Part shown: positions 8,522 through 17,825 of the stretch, in pieces | Layout of the letters: every line of letters starts with the position of its first letter | How positions within the stretch are numbered: position 1 is the first letter of the stretch | Assembly (NCBI RefSeq): GCF_049341065.1 | Contig: NZ_JBMPIX010000013.1 | Span: 47,194-111,193, forward strand | Source: Pacificoceanicola sp049341065 | GTDB lineage: Bacteria > Pseudomonadota > Alphaproteobacteria > Rhodobacterales > Rhodobacteraceae | Length of the DNA stretch: 64,000 nt | Direction: 5' to 3' | Notes under the pieces: generated by a model | What the model saw: the letters and a program-made list of their open reading frames with translations, nothing else | Told to the model about the DNA's origin: nothing | Databases searched by the model: none | Translations under genes and position numbers: made by a program

Positions 8522-9772
8522 ATGGCGACGAACTTCATCTGGGGACCTGATGGCAATCTCCCGCGAATTGAGGAACATACCAAGCGTAAGCTCGATGTCC
8601 TCAAGAACTATCTTGATGTCTATTTCGACACAGTGGTTCGCAACCCAGCACAAGATCGTTTGAATATTACTCTCGTGGATGGATTCAGTGGAGGCGGCGC
8701 ATATTCCGATGGAAACGACACACGAGCCGGGAGCCCGCTTGTTCTCCTCAATGCTGTTGAAGAGGCGACCGTAAGACTGAACGAAGGTCGCGCAAAGCCT
8801 CTGGAAATCAATGCACGCTTTATCTTTGTGGATGACGAACGCGAGCATGTGGCCGCCCTGAAGAGGGAGCTGCGCGGGAGAGGGTACAAAGAGAACGACC
8901 CGCAGATCTCTGTATTAGAAGGAAAGTTTGTAGAACACTTGCCGACAATCATGGCTGAGATCACGCAGACTCAGCGCAAAGGCCGATCCATTTTCTTTTT
9001 GGATCAGTTTGGCTACTCCGACGTGCCAATGTCAGCGATACAGACGATCTTCACTGCCCTTGATAGAGCAGAGGTCGTCCTCAATTTCGCCATAGATAGC
9101 CTCTTGAACTACCTACAGGACGCTTCGGCAGAGCTTCCTCTATACCAACAATTTGGCATCGATTCCCGCTTCATCGCTGATTGGAGACAGCGAAAAGATG
9201 AGAATATGGGCCGCGCCCTTACACAGCGTGCGCTCATGGCACACATTCATGCAAAAAGCGGAGCCAAGTTTTTCACGCCATTCATGCTGTGGTCGCGCAC
9301 GGATAACCGATGGATGATGCTTGCACACCTATCGCAACACCAAGCTGCCCGCGACAAGATGCTTAGCGTGCACTGGCAGGAACAGAACAGCTTCACCCAC
9401 ATTGGTTCTGGCAGCTTATTTTCTTTGGGGTATGACACGCGGTTGATCGAAAGTTGCGACTCGCTCTTCAACTTTTCAGAGATCGATCGAACCAAATTGA
9501 GTACGGAGCTCGTGAACGCCCTGCCAGCCGAAGTCCACCAAATGATGGAAAATGGGCAGTTGGACGTCGCACGCCTGTTGGATGAGATTGGCAATCGAAC
9601 AGCGGGCACCAACGACGACATTTTTCAGGTACTATCCGAATTGGCACAAGCGCGTGAATTAGAGGTTTTATCGGCCAACGGAACGCCGAAAAGGGCAGGA
9701 ACGCGTATTTCTATCAAAGATCGACTTATCAGACCTAGCCAACCAACATTATTTTTTCCGTCGCGCTGGTAG
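8522..9772 (+). CDS. tcmP: Three-Cys-motif partner protein TcmP
   Basis: 416 residues. Recognised by the N-terminal block HTKRKLDVLKNYLDVYF, the methyltransferase-like strand LVDGFSGGGAY, and the FFLDQFGYSDVP segment that sits where an (N/D)PP(Y/F) motif would be in a Rossmann methyltransferase. The C-terminal 150 residues are a separate, probably winged-helix region. The family is defined by its neighbourhood with the three-cysteine DUF5131 protein, which is present 7 bp upstream. The gene ends 20 bp from the convergent end of the minus-strand five-gene operon. Lower GC and less biased codon use than the neighbouring transfer genes suggest separate acquisition. Confidence 0.88.
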   Translation: MATNFIWGPDGNLPRIEEHTKRKLDVLKNYLDVYFDTVVRNPAQDRLNITLVDGFSGGGAYSDGNDTRAGSPLVLLNAVEEATVRLNEGRAKPLEINARFIFVDDEREHVAALKRELRGRGYKENDPQISVLEGKFVEHLPTIMAEITQTQRKGRSIFFLDQFGYSDVPMSAIQTIFTALDRAEVVLNFAIDSLLNYLQDASAELPLYQQFGIDSRFIADWRQRKDENMGRALTQRALMAHIHAKSGAKFFTPFMLWSRTDNRWMMLAHLSQHQAARDKMLSVHWQEQNSFTHIGSGSLFSLGYDTRLIESCDSLFNFSEIDRTKLSTELVNALPAEVHQMMENGQLDVARLLDEIGNRTAGTNDDIFQVLSELAQARELEVLSANGTPKRAGTRISIKDRLIRPSQPTLFFPSRW

Positions 9773-9792
9773 CCCGCCGCGCCTTTTCCTGG

Positions 9793-11001
9793 TCAAACCT
9801 TCGCAACGATTTCTTGGGATTGAACGTCGTACTCGAACAAATGAAGGCGCCCCTCTTCAATCAGTTTCGCCGCACGGCCGACATGGTCCGGCAAAACGTA
9901 AAACCATTCCTTTGGAAAGACCTTCTTCCCGAAGCGGTCCGTCACAAAGAGCTCTGCCGGCCTGGCCGTCGCGAAAAAGCGGTGGAGAAGGTTCTCAACT
10001 TTGCGGCGGGACAGGTTTTGAAGCTCGTAGGTCGCGACGATGTCCACTGGTGCTAGCAAAAAAGTTGGATCGTTGCGAGCATCTGCAACCCGGCGCGAAA
10101 CATCCTGACTGGTGACACCGATCTTGTGCAGGATCATTCGCTGAGTTCTGATCGACGGATCATCCGAGCGCGACCGAGCGACGTAAATTGTCCCAGACAA
10201 TTCGAGTTGATCAGATTCCCAGTCCGGATCGAGGGGACCAAGCCCGACCTTCTGAACCATTCTGGCCGTCTTATCGTCGTTGAGCGACTTGCGGAACGAA
10301 GACATAAGAGGATCACTCTCCATGCCGTTGGAAAAGATGACCCGAAGTCTGTGGTCACGAGAGCCCCCTCGCGCGGACATCTCGGATTTCTCAGCGATCA
10401 TCGCGAGAAGGCCGTTGCGGATGAAGAAGTCGCCTTCTATGGGCTCAATCACGGACCATTTCTTTACGGGCAGTGCTTGGCGGTCGCCCGCTTCCAAAGC
10501 CTGCTGCACCGCTTCAAAACGCTCTGCGAACTGGTCGAAATCGCGACAGGGAACAAATTCCGCCCGATGATCGGGCAAGTGTCGCTCTGCGGCAGGCGTC
10601 GTATGTTTCAAATCGATCAGAGACGCATCGACGGAAAGCTCTTCATCGTCGAAAATATCATCTAGGCTGTCAGGCACGTCAGAAACTAGCGGCTCATCTC
10701 GCCATGATTTCAATGCCTGCGCTGTCTCGTCGTCCAAGAGTCCAAACCGGTCCTCCAGCCGCATCTGGTCTGTCGGCGCAGACTTGATCGATGCCCAGAT
10801 CGAACCGAGCCGCATCTCGTCATGGTCCACCGCATCAGGATCGGGAACGCGCCCGTGTTTCTCAAAGAACGCTGAGACTTCTCTCAGCGCGCCAGCCCCT
10901 TGGTCGGAAACTACAGTGGCGCGGCTGCCGCGCAGCCTAACGTCCAACAGGCCGAATTCATCGTCTTCCGCAAATATGTCATCCAAGCTCGGCCGCGTCA
11001 T
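9793..11001 (-). CDS. GIY-YIG nuclease-domain protein, last gene of the defence operon
   Basis: 402 residues. The C-terminal third fits the T5orf172/Mug113-type GIY-YIG fold: TIYVARS (271-277) for the GIY strand, LHKIGVTS (291-298) for YIG, Arg304 in DVSRRVAD, and Glu336 in RRKVENLLHRFF. These are the residues such nucleases use to cut DNA. The N-terminal 130 residues are acidic and contain a repeated motif, SLDDIFAEDDE (5-15) and SLDDIFDDEE (112-121), possibly a docking peptide. The start codon overlaps the helicase stop (ATGA). Probably the effector or nuclease arm of the methyltransferase/helicase system; activity is inferred. Confidence 0.8.
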   Translation of the reverse strand: MTRPSLDDIFAEDDEFGLLDVRLRGSRATVVSDQGAGALREVSAFFEKHGRVPDPDAVDHDEMRLGSIWASIKSAPTDQMRLEDRFGLLDDETAQALKSWRDEPLVSDVPDSLDDIFDDEELSVDASLIDLKHTTPAAERHLPDHRAEFVPCRDFDQFAERFEAVQQALEAGDRQALPVKKWSVIEPIEGDFFIRNGLLAMIAEKSEMSARGGSRDHRLRVIFSNGMESDPLMSSFRKSLNDDKTARMVQKVGLGPLDPDWESDQLELSGTIYVARSRSDDPSIRTQRMILHKIGVTSQDVSRRVADARNDPTFLLAPVDIVATYELQNLSRRKVENLLHRFFATARPAELFVTDRFGKKVFPKEWFYVLPDHVGRAAKLIEEGRLHLFEYDVQSQEIVAKV

Positions 11002-13082
11002 TGCATCGCGCCCTCGCGCAGCCGCTTCGCCTTCTCAGCTTTCAGCCAGGCCAGTGCCTCTGCCATCCGCTTCTCCAGGGGATCGGCAGAATGAACGTTC
11101 GGCTCACGTCCTTCACTGGCCCGGAACGCCTTGATCCTCGGCCAAAGTGTTCGAGCCTCGTCGCCGGTCATATTGACCCGCAATGCAACCATCGCCGATT
11201 GGACATGTGCCAAGAGCTCCGAGTTCAAAGACTTCGATGCGACCTCGAACCGTTCACGAAAGGTGTTCACGCTATCGATGAGCTCAACATCGATGTCGCG
11301 GACGTTGATGAATTTCTTAACCATCTGCAGCAGCGTATTGGGGGCGCTGTCTCCGGCTTCATCACCATCGTCGTCAGAAGCGTCCGCCTTGCCGGGGCTG
11401 CCGGTCAAAGGTGACTGCCCTTCAGCGAAGCCACGCTCAGCTTCTCGCCGCGCCAAAGTTAGCACGTTCATATGCGCCGCAAGGTGTTGCCGAACAGACT
11501 CGGCCTCTTCTGAATCCAGAGTTTCGTATCTGCGCTCGATGATGTCCGTCAGAACCATTTGCGTGGCAACCTCAGGCGCCGTGTCGGGAGAAAGGACCCG
11601 TCTATCCATTTCCTGGTAGGCGGTAGCCATCAAGTCGTGCATGTCCTTCTCGCAGATTTCCCGAGCTCGATCAGTGGGTGGCTCAATCAGTCCCTTGATA
11701 CCGATTGTAACGTTGCCTTCGGCGTCAGTCCCGACCGGGGCACGCACGTCGCCATCCTCGCGCCGATAGAATTTGAAGTTGGGTGCCAACACCTGCTCCA
11801 TAAGCAGAGAACCAGAAATGGCCTTCAGCATGTCGTTGACCGCGTCCGTCACAACGCCGGTTTCCACACCCGGCTCGGCAACCAGGTTGGTGAAGAGCGC
11901 ACGCGGCTTACCCGGCGCATCGCGAGTGGCTCTCCCGATAATCTGCACGATTTCTGTAAGCGATGACCGGTAGCCGATCGTCAGGGCATGTTCACACCAG
12001 ACCCAGTCGAACCCTTCTTTCGCCATACCAAGCGCAATTATGATGTCGACCTTCTCGCGGTCCGCCGTATCGTCTCGACGACCATCAGCGCCTTTGATCT
12101 CTCGCGAAAGCGCAGATTTAACGATGTCCCGGCCTGGTCCGTCATCAACCAGATCGGCGATTTTCAGAATCTGCCCATCTGGCCTGCGGACCAGATCAAA
12201 TCCGGTCTCAGGATCGCGACCTTCATGGACACCCAAGAGGTCGAGAATCTTTCCGACTTCGTTGTATTTGTCGTCGAATGCCTCGGACGACCCCCGATGA
12301 GGAATGTGGATGATCGTCTTTTGGTCAGGGTTCAGCACCCCTGGCAATCCGTTGACGTAATTGCCCTTGTAGAATTCGTAGTTGATCCCGAGTGCCTTGA
12401 GAAATTCGTAGCCTTCCAGCTGCTCGTAGTAGCTGTAGGTGATCTTGGTGAACCGATCCTCATCCTCTGGCCGCAACACTGGATCCGCATCCCCGCGGAA
12501 ATAGCTGCCGGTCATTGCCATCACATGGCATTCCGCTCGGGAAATCAGACTGCGCAGGATCACGCCCAGCCGGTTGTTGTCGGAGGCAGAGACATGGTGG
12601 AATTCGTCAATGGCGATGAAGCAATTGTCAAAAGCCTCGATACCCGCAGTTCTTGCCACCTCATCGAAACCGAAGCGGAATGTGGCATGGGTGCAGACCA
12701 GCACCTTGGCATCGCTTTCCAGGAACGCCTGAAATGCCTTGACCTTTTGCTTGTCTGCGTCCTCGCCCGTCAAACAGAGGTTCCAGCGATCATCGACGTC
12801 CCAGTCCGCCTCAAACCCGTAGCGGGTCAGATCCGTCGAGCGGAATGACCCGCCAATCGATGTCTCGGGCACGCAAACGATCGTCTTTTCCAGCCCCTGA
12901 TGAAGCATCTTGTCGAGAGCGACGAACATGAGCGCGCGGCTTTTGCCAGCTGCGGGCGGCGCTTTGAGCAAAAGGAACTGCGCCGCTCGTGCGGCATAGG
13001 CGCGGGCCTGCATCGGACGTTGGCCCAACTTGTTGGTTGTCGAGTTGGAGCGCCCATAGGTAACGTTCACCATTTCAACCAT
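10998..13082 (-). CDS. DEAD/DEAH-box superfamily 2 helicase of the defence operon
   Basis: 694 residues. Walker A APPAAGKS (41-48), Walker B/motif II DEFHH (159-163), motif III-like MAMTGSYFRG, and motif VI QIIGRATRDAPG are all present, so both RecA lobes are intact. The C-terminal 250 residues are helical with an acidic low-complexity linker (SDDDGDEAGDSA). Such helicases act as ATP-driven translocases of restriction-like systems. It starts one base after the stop of the Abi gene and overlaps the GIY-YIG gene by 4 bp, so it is made together with both. A restriction-subunit-like role is inferred from order, not shown. Confidence 0.88.
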   Translation of the reverse strand: MVEMVNVTYGRSNSTTNKLGQRPMQARAYAARAAQFLLLKAPPAAGKSRALMFVALDKMLHQGLEKTIVCVPETSIGGSFRSTDLTRYGFEADWDVDDRWNLCLTGEDADKQKVKAFQAFLESDAKVLVCTHATFRFGFDEVARTAGIEAFDNCFIAIDEFHHVSASDNNRLGVILRSLISRAECHVMAMTGSYFRGDADPVLRPEDEDRFTKITYSYYEQLEGYEFLKALGINYEFYKGNYVNGLPGVLNPDQKTIIHIPHRGSSEAFDDKYNEVGKILDLLGVHEGRDPETGFDLVRRPDGQILKIADLVDDGPGRDIVKSALSREIKGADGRRDDTADREKVDIIIALGMAKEGFDWVWCEHALTIGYRSSLTEIVQIIGRATRDAPGKPRALFTNLVAEPGVETGVVTDAVNDMLKAISGSLLMEQVLAPNFKFYRREDGDVRAPVGTDAEGNVTIGIKGLIEPPTDRAREICEKDMHDLMATAYQEMDRRVLSPDTAPEVATQMVLTDIIERRYETLDSEEAESVRQHLAAHMNVLTLARREAERGFAEGQSPLTGSPGKADASDDDGDEAGDSAPNTLLQMVKKFINVRDIDVELIDSVNTFRERFEVASKSLNSELLAHVQSAMVALRVNMTGDEARTLWPRIKAFRASEGREPNVHSADPLEKRMAEALAWLKAEKAKRLREGAMQ

Positions 13083-13083
13083 G

Positions 13084-13908
13084 TCATTCTCCCTTCGGGC
13101 GCGCGTTGATAATCTGGTTCACACGGCAGCGAGTTGCGACCCATGCCTCCAGGTCCGGTGAGGACCACTCGATTAGCTTTAACGCGTCTTGGTACTTCGA
13201 TGATGGGCCTTTGTCGAAGATAGCATTGTGGTGCGCGATGCGGTTGCGCCAGCGGCGCACGCTTTCGATCAAGTCGTGCAAGTCTTCGAGGTTTGCGCTC
13301 CAAGGAGCGTGCTTGAAGTTCTTCTGAAATCCCTTAGGGAACAAATAACGCTTGAAGCGCTTGGTCGTGAGGTGCTCCCAAAAGCCAAAAGACAGAGCCG
13401 AAACAAGATGATGGGTGTCAAATGCAGCACGATGCTGCGCTTTCTCATCAGACAACGCAATGTCGAGGTCATTCAGTCTCGGACCATCCAATAATTCCCT
13501 GAAGGTCCTGTCTTCAAACCAACGATTGCCCTTGTAGAGAAGCGCGGAATGTATGCTGTTCCGGCAGGTCACTTCCGCCATATGCAAAGCAAAGTGGAAG
13601 GCCTCGGACAGGTCGCAGTTCCAGAGGTAGATGTCCTCGCGCGCCACCCCGGCATCACCCGCCGCAGGGGCGTATCGCTGCAGTCTTCGGTCGCTCAGGC
13701 AGTCGGTTAACAGCTTCTGAACCCTAAGATCGGTCAGAGTTTGAACTTGATCCGTGGCCACATCAGCGCTATCTATTGCTTCGTGAGACGCGGTGAGGTT
13801 GCCTTTAGGTGCTTCGGCAGGCTTCTGGCCCCTCCCGTGGACAAGATCATGAGGCGGGCCTTCGGGCGCCGCCTCGCTTGTTTTTTGGGGCGCGTTCTTA
13901 TCGGTCAT
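13084..13908 (-). CDS. Abi-like HEPN protein (predicted abortive-infection ribonuclease)
   Basis: 274 residues. The core from about residue 95 matches the Abi_2/AbiD-AbiF pattern: WNCDLSEAFHFALHMAEVTCRNSIH, then GFWEHL, then the HEPN catalytic motif R221-NRIA-H226-H in VRRWRNRIAHHNAIF. HEPN proteins cut RNA and commonly kill or arrest the host on phage infection. The first 60 residues are polar and probably disordered. The start at 13908 is set by an ATGA overlap with the gene before it; the frame is open to 13959. Lying inside a methyltransferase/helicase operon, it may be the fail-safe toxin of that system. Confidence 0.82.
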   Translation of the reverse strand: MTDKNAPQKTSEAAPEGPPHDLVHGRGQKPAEAPKGNLTASHEAIDSADVATDQVQTLTDLRVQKLLTDCLSDRRLQRYAPAAGDAGVAREDIYLWNCDLSEAFHFALHMAEVTCRNSIHSALLYKGNRWFEDRTFRELLDGPRLNDLDIALSDEKAQHRAAFDTHHLVSALSFGFWEHLTTKRFKRYLFPKGFQKNFKHAPWSANLEDLHDLIESVRRWRNRIAHHNAIFDKGPSSKYQDALKLIEWSSPDLEAWVATRCRVNQIINARPKGE

Positions 13909-14684
13909 TTCGCACCCGCCTTCTGACCACGATCTTTCAAGATCGCTTTCTCGAACCAAGCCGGCACGCTAGCAACGTCAGCCTCAGAAATGTTCTCGGG
14001 CACGTCCTTCCAGAAAGACACGATGGCATCAGAGAATGCCTGAAACTGGGCATCGCTGACTTTAAGATCAGTATGGTCCAGAACATCGCTCGAAGACCAC
14101 GCAAGGCGCGTTCCAGCATTCGGATCAGGAAGAAATTCGGGGAAACTTTGCTTCAGATCGTCCAGCGACGTCCCTTTGCCATGCTTGTAGACGTTGACGA
14201 CCAGACGGCAGGCATCCAACAGCTTGAAGTACCCGGTGCTGCGGATCTTCCAACCGAGGCCTTCGAGCAGGTCAGCGAGGTCTGAAAAGTTCGCTTTCCA
14301 GATCTTTTCGGCGGCCATATCCCCTCGGTGCCAGTGCCTGACCTCGGCAACCAGCCAATCGCGAAGCTGCTTGTCCCATTCATGGAACATGCCCGCGACC
14401 ACACTCAGCTGGGTCTGATCACGCATATCGGAGAGCAGGCGATAGAACTCGATGCCGGCCTCTCCGGCCGCCTCATAGAAGCTCCCCGGATCGTCTCGGT
14501 CAGGATCGAAACGGTGACTATTGTTCTCGAGCCAGTCTTCCGAGGCCTTGTCTGCCTCAGCTTCTATGTTCTCAAACTGCGTGAGAAGCCGCTTGCGTGC
14601 TTGTTCAACATAGAACAAGTGCCCGTCGATCAGCGACTGGCGAAACGGTCCCCACATCTGGAACAGTACATAGGTCCCCGTCAT
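13905..14684 (-). CDS. Unrecognised protein of the defence operon
   Basis: 259 residues, mostly helical, rich in tryptophan and acidic residues, no signal peptide or membrane segment. I do not recognise the family. Two segments stand out: LRDWLVAEVRHWHRGD in the middle and CRLVVNVYKHGKG near residue 165. The latter resembles the R...N..KHG pattern seen in some HEPN-like helical proteins, but the spacing (R-x7-H) is longer than the usual Rx4-6H, so nuclease activity is doubtful. It is locked in the operon by 4-bp ATGA overlaps at both ends, after the methyltransferase and before the HEPN Abi gene, which argues for an obligate part of the system. Confidence 0.75.
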   Translation of the reverse strand: MTGTYVLFQMWGPFRQSLIDGHLFYVEQARKRLLTQFENIEAEADKASEDWLENNSHRFDPDRDDPGSFYEAAGEAGIEFYRLLSDMRDQTQLSVVAGMFHEWDKQLRDWLVAEVRHWHRGDMAAEKIWKANFSDLADLLEGLGWKIRSTGYFKLLDACRLVVNVYKHGKGTSLDDLKQSFPEFLPDPNAGTRLAWSSSDVLDHTDLKVSDAQFQAFSDAIVSFWKDVPENISEADVASVPAWFEKAILKDRGQKAGAK

Positions 14685-17356
14685 GCCCGCGCCCCCTTCT
14701 TGTCTTGCGACTTCACCTTGGCGGCATAGAGCTTGAAGAGCTTTTCAAGCCGCTCGGTGTCGTTGCGGAAGGGGCGACCGATATACATCGTCTCCAAGAG
14801 ATCATCGTTTTCGCGATGAAGGGCGCGCAATGCGTCGGGCATTTCTTTAGGATCGTAGAGTTCAGAGATTGTCTTCGGAAAATGCGAGTAACGGCATTTG
14901 AGTATCCGGCGAGCCGACGTAGAAAGCTGCAATCTTTGCTCATCAGAGAATTTCGGCACTGGGAAAGTATTGTAGACAACTCGAACGGAATATCTAAATC
15001 CGTTTCCAATACGACCGCCGACCGTGGCCAACCAAAGCCGGTGTAGTGACGAAGAAATTATTGCAAAAAGGTAATCCTCCTGATCGTAAATTGCAAAGGC
15101 CTCCTTGCTCAATACATTGCCAGCAGACAGCATAGTGGCGGGGACGTACTCACGATCCGAGGACTGAGAGTTTGGCACTGCAATGCAGGGCCTATCTTGA
15201 AATGTGGAGTAACAGAACCGATGAGGCACGTGCGCGACCTTCCTTGCATCGCGCCCTGCGCTTGATCTATATTTCGCACATGCCTCTATCCGCTCTCGAA
15301 TTGGTTTTACGTCCAATGCCTCTGCCAATCGATCATCGGAGACCCAGACGCAATATCTCTGCTTTCCCTCGATCAACTCATCCCCGCCGATGTAGGGCAA
15401 CAAAAATGGCTGAGAGCGCGCATCCGCCGAGATCATTTCTTCCCGCTCCGAAACCGAGACGGAAAGGCGCTTGCCATCCACAGGATTGCTGCCCATTACC
15501 ATCTCAGGCAGATCAAAGATCTGCTTGTTGGAGGCTACAATCGGAATGAATCGGAAGGGGATCAGATAAGGACTTATCTCTTTCGCGGTAGTAACAACGT
15601 CACCATCAAACAAACGCGCTTCCGTGGCCGTACCTGCTTGCATTCCAATAATGGTAACCCACACGCCCGCATTGTCTGCCGCCGAATTGCGCCACATGAA
15701 CGGCCGATAGGCAAATTTTATTCTATGCGAATACTCAAAAAGTGCCCCCCACATAGGAGCCACTTGTTCGCCTTGGCAAATAGAGCTTGTGGCAACGAGT
15801 GCAAACGGGCTTGATCCGTCCCCATATCTTGCCGCTTTGAAGAACCAGGTCGCGACGTAGTCGAGAAGAAGCAACTCACCAAGTCCGTTGCAGACCATAT
15901 CCTCCGTTTGCCAATCCTCTCTCTTTTTTGCGCCATAGTACGGCGGGTTCCCCGCAATGAATACCTCATGATCATCGCTAGATGGTGGGCAAATCGTCTC
16001 CCAGTCTTCCCGAAGCGAGTTCCCAACGTGAATGTTCGCGGAATCTTTCAGGGGCAGTGCTGCGGGGCGGCGGCCAAAGACTTCGGCAAAGCTGGCATTG
16101 GCCTGATATTCGGCAATGAACAGCGCGAGCTTTGCGGTCTCTGCCGCAAAGTCAGCAATCTCGATCCCATAGAAATTGCTGATCGGGATGGCCGAAAACA
16201 TCTGCATCGAGCCGGGGCCGTTGAGTTCCTCCAGCCGCTGCAGGATTCGCGTCTCTCGCGCTCTGAGTTCGCGGTAGGACACGACCAGAAAGTTGCCCGA
16301 GCCACAGGCGGGGTCAAAGACGCGAATGCGCGACATGCGGTCCAGCACTTGCTGCAACGCTTTTGCGCGGTCCCAGGCCTTGTGGATCTCGGCATCCAGA
16401 TCATCAAGGAACAGCGGCCCGATCACCTTCATGATGTTCGGCACCGAGGTGTAGTGCATCCCCAGTTCCGAGCGCTGCTTGGGATCAGCCACCGACTGGA
16501 TCATCGAACCGAAGATGTCAGGGTTGATTTCGCGCCAATCAAGATCGCAAGCATCGCGAAGGTAGCGGAAGGAGATCGTGTCAAACCGCGGTGCGTCGAT
16601 GGTGCCCGCGAACAGCCCGCCGTTTACGTATTCCAGCTCTGCCGTCCATGACGGCAGGGAGCCGCGCTTGTCCTTGGGCAGGTTCATGGCGTTGAAGGCG
16701 GTGATGATGGTTTCACGCGCCTCCTCGCCCTTGTCGCCCGCATGAGTGAACAAAAGGCGCGAGAACTGGTTGTCCGGGAAGATGCCGACGTCTTCGGCAA
16801 ACATGCAGAAGATGAGCCGCATCATCAGCTGGTTCATCTCGTGCCGCCGCTCGTCGCTACCCCAGTCCGGGTTGGCCTTGGTCAGCGCGTCATAGAGGCG
16901 GGCGAGTTTACCAGTTGCCTTGACGTCGACAGGGTTCTCTTCGACCGCGCGGTAGCGTTCCTTGCCAGCGGCGGGTAGGAAGAAGCCGAAATGATCACCG
17001 AGCTCATTGAAAGTGCAATGGAGCGTGTCGCCAGAAGCTGGATGCTCAGCCGCAATTGTTTCGCCATCGGTCGCGATCAGGATCGCGGGCTTGGACGCCT
17101 TGGTCTTCTTTGAAGCGCGCAGTTGATCGAGCGTTACATCAGTCAGGCCCTTTAGTGCAGGCGCGTAGTGGAACTTCTTGTTGAACAGAACGCCGCCTGG
17201 AAGATCCGACTTGTTGGTCGAGCCATTGCGAAGCTTCGAGATCGCTGCCTTGGCCGCGTCCGTCGCCTCGGCAAATGCAAAGGGGAATTCATTCGGATCA
17301 AATGGCTTGGCCGCAATCTCGGCAAGGGCATCGTAAATTTCAGTCGGGTTCATCAA
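14681..17356 (-). CDS. MmeI-like class I SAM-dependent DNA methyltransferase
   Basis: 891 residues, first gene of the operon. Methyltransferase motif I DPACGSGNF (348-356) and motif IV NPPY (470-473) identify an N6-adenine (or N4-cytosine) gamma-class enzyme; the helical spacer before them (LMMRLIFCMFAEDVGIFP) and the target-recognition-like C-terminal third match the type IIL/MmeI layout. The N-terminal domain, where MmeI carries its nuclease, shows no clear D-x(n)-ExK motif that I can place, so this may modify without cutting, with cutting done by the downstream GIY-YIG protein. A second ATG one codon later is possible. A spacing of 103 bp separates it from the WGR gene. Confidence 0.87.
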   Translation of the reverse strand: MMNPTEIYDALAEIAAKPFDPNEFPFAFAEATDAAKAAISKLRNGSTNKSDLPGGVLFNKKFHYAPALKGLTDVTLDQLRASKKTKASKPAILIATDGETIAAEHPASGDTLHCTFNELGDHFGFFLPAAGKERYRAVEENPVDVKATGKLARLYDALTKANPDWGSDERRHEMNQLMMRLIFCMFAEDVGIFPDNQFSRLLFTHAGDKGEEARETIITAFNAMNLPKDKRGSLPSWTAELEYVNGGLFAGTIDAPRFDTISFRYLRDACDLDWREINPDIFGSMIQSVADPKQRSELGMHYTSVPNIMKVIGPLFLDDLDAEIHKAWDRAKALQQVLDRMSRIRVFDPACGSGNFLVVSYRELRARETRILQRLEELNGPGSMQMFSAIPISNFYGIEIADFAAETAKLALFIAEYQANASFAEVFGRRPAALPLKDSANIHVGNSLREDWETICPPSSDDHEVFIAGNPPYYGAKKREDWQTEDMVCNGLGELLLLDYVATWFFKAARYGDGSSPFALVATSSICQGEQVAPMWGALFEYSHRIKFAYRPFMWRNSAADNAGVWVTIIGMQAGTATEARLFDGDVVTTAKEISPYLIPFRFIPIVASNKQIFDLPEMVMGSNPVDGKRLSVSVSEREEMISADARSQPFLLPYIGGDELIEGKQRYCVWVSDDRLAEALDVKPIRERIEACAKYRSSAGRDARKVAHVPHRFCYSTFQDRPCIAVPNSQSSDREYVPATMLSAGNVLSKEAFAIYDQEDYLFAIISSSLHRLWLATVGGRIGNGFRYSVRVVYNTFPVPKFSDEQRLQLSTSARRILKCRYSHFPKTISELYDPKEMPDALRALHRENDDLLETMYIGRPFRNDTERLEKLFKLYAAKVKSQDKKGARA

Positions 17357-17459
17357 CAGGCCTCGGAATTCGTTACACTATTCGTAGTCAAAGAAGCCGC
17401 CGGAAACTACCGAAAATAAACGTGAAATACACGCTTGGCGAAATCTCATTTGCCGCTTT

Positions 17460-17741
17460 TCAATCCATCTTCTGCTCTGCGACCGCTCGATACCCTCGCC
17501 GCGTCTTGTTCGCTGCGAGCTTCAATAGGGCGGTCACAGCATGCCCCTCGTCCGGGTGCCGTTCGATTAGCATCTGCCCTCGAAACCCGATACGGCCCCA
17601 TTCCCGCACAAGGCATGCGCCGCCAAACAGGTCCGGCTGAACGCTCATTCGATAGAAGCGCCGCATGTTGAGAGACGGGTCGATCCGCTTGAGATCGACC
17701 GCTGTCGGGAACACTTCCATTTGCTGCGATATGTCGAACAT
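17460..17741 (-). CDS. WGR-domain protein
   Basis: 93 residues. Nearly the whole protein is one WGR domain, named for the sequence seen here in LVREWGRIGFRGQMLIE (residues about 44-60); the domain occurs in PARP enzymes and in small bacterial plasmid proteins and is thought to bind nucleic acid. The tail RRGYRAVAEQ is basic. It is separated from the DUF2493 gene by 84 bp and lies at the junction between the defence operon and the backbone block. Role on the element unknown. Confidence 0.82.
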   Translation of the reverse strand: MFDISQQMEVFPTAVDLKRIDPSLNMRRFYRMSVQPDLFGGACLVREWGRIGFRGQMLIERHPDEGHAVTALLKLAANKTRRGYRAVAEQKMD

Positions 17742-17825
17742 GTTGTTGGCGCCTCTCTCCAGACCACAATATCAAGCGCTCTTCGACGTTTCCACAATGT
17801 TCTGTCCCGGATTGAAGTCGGGGGC

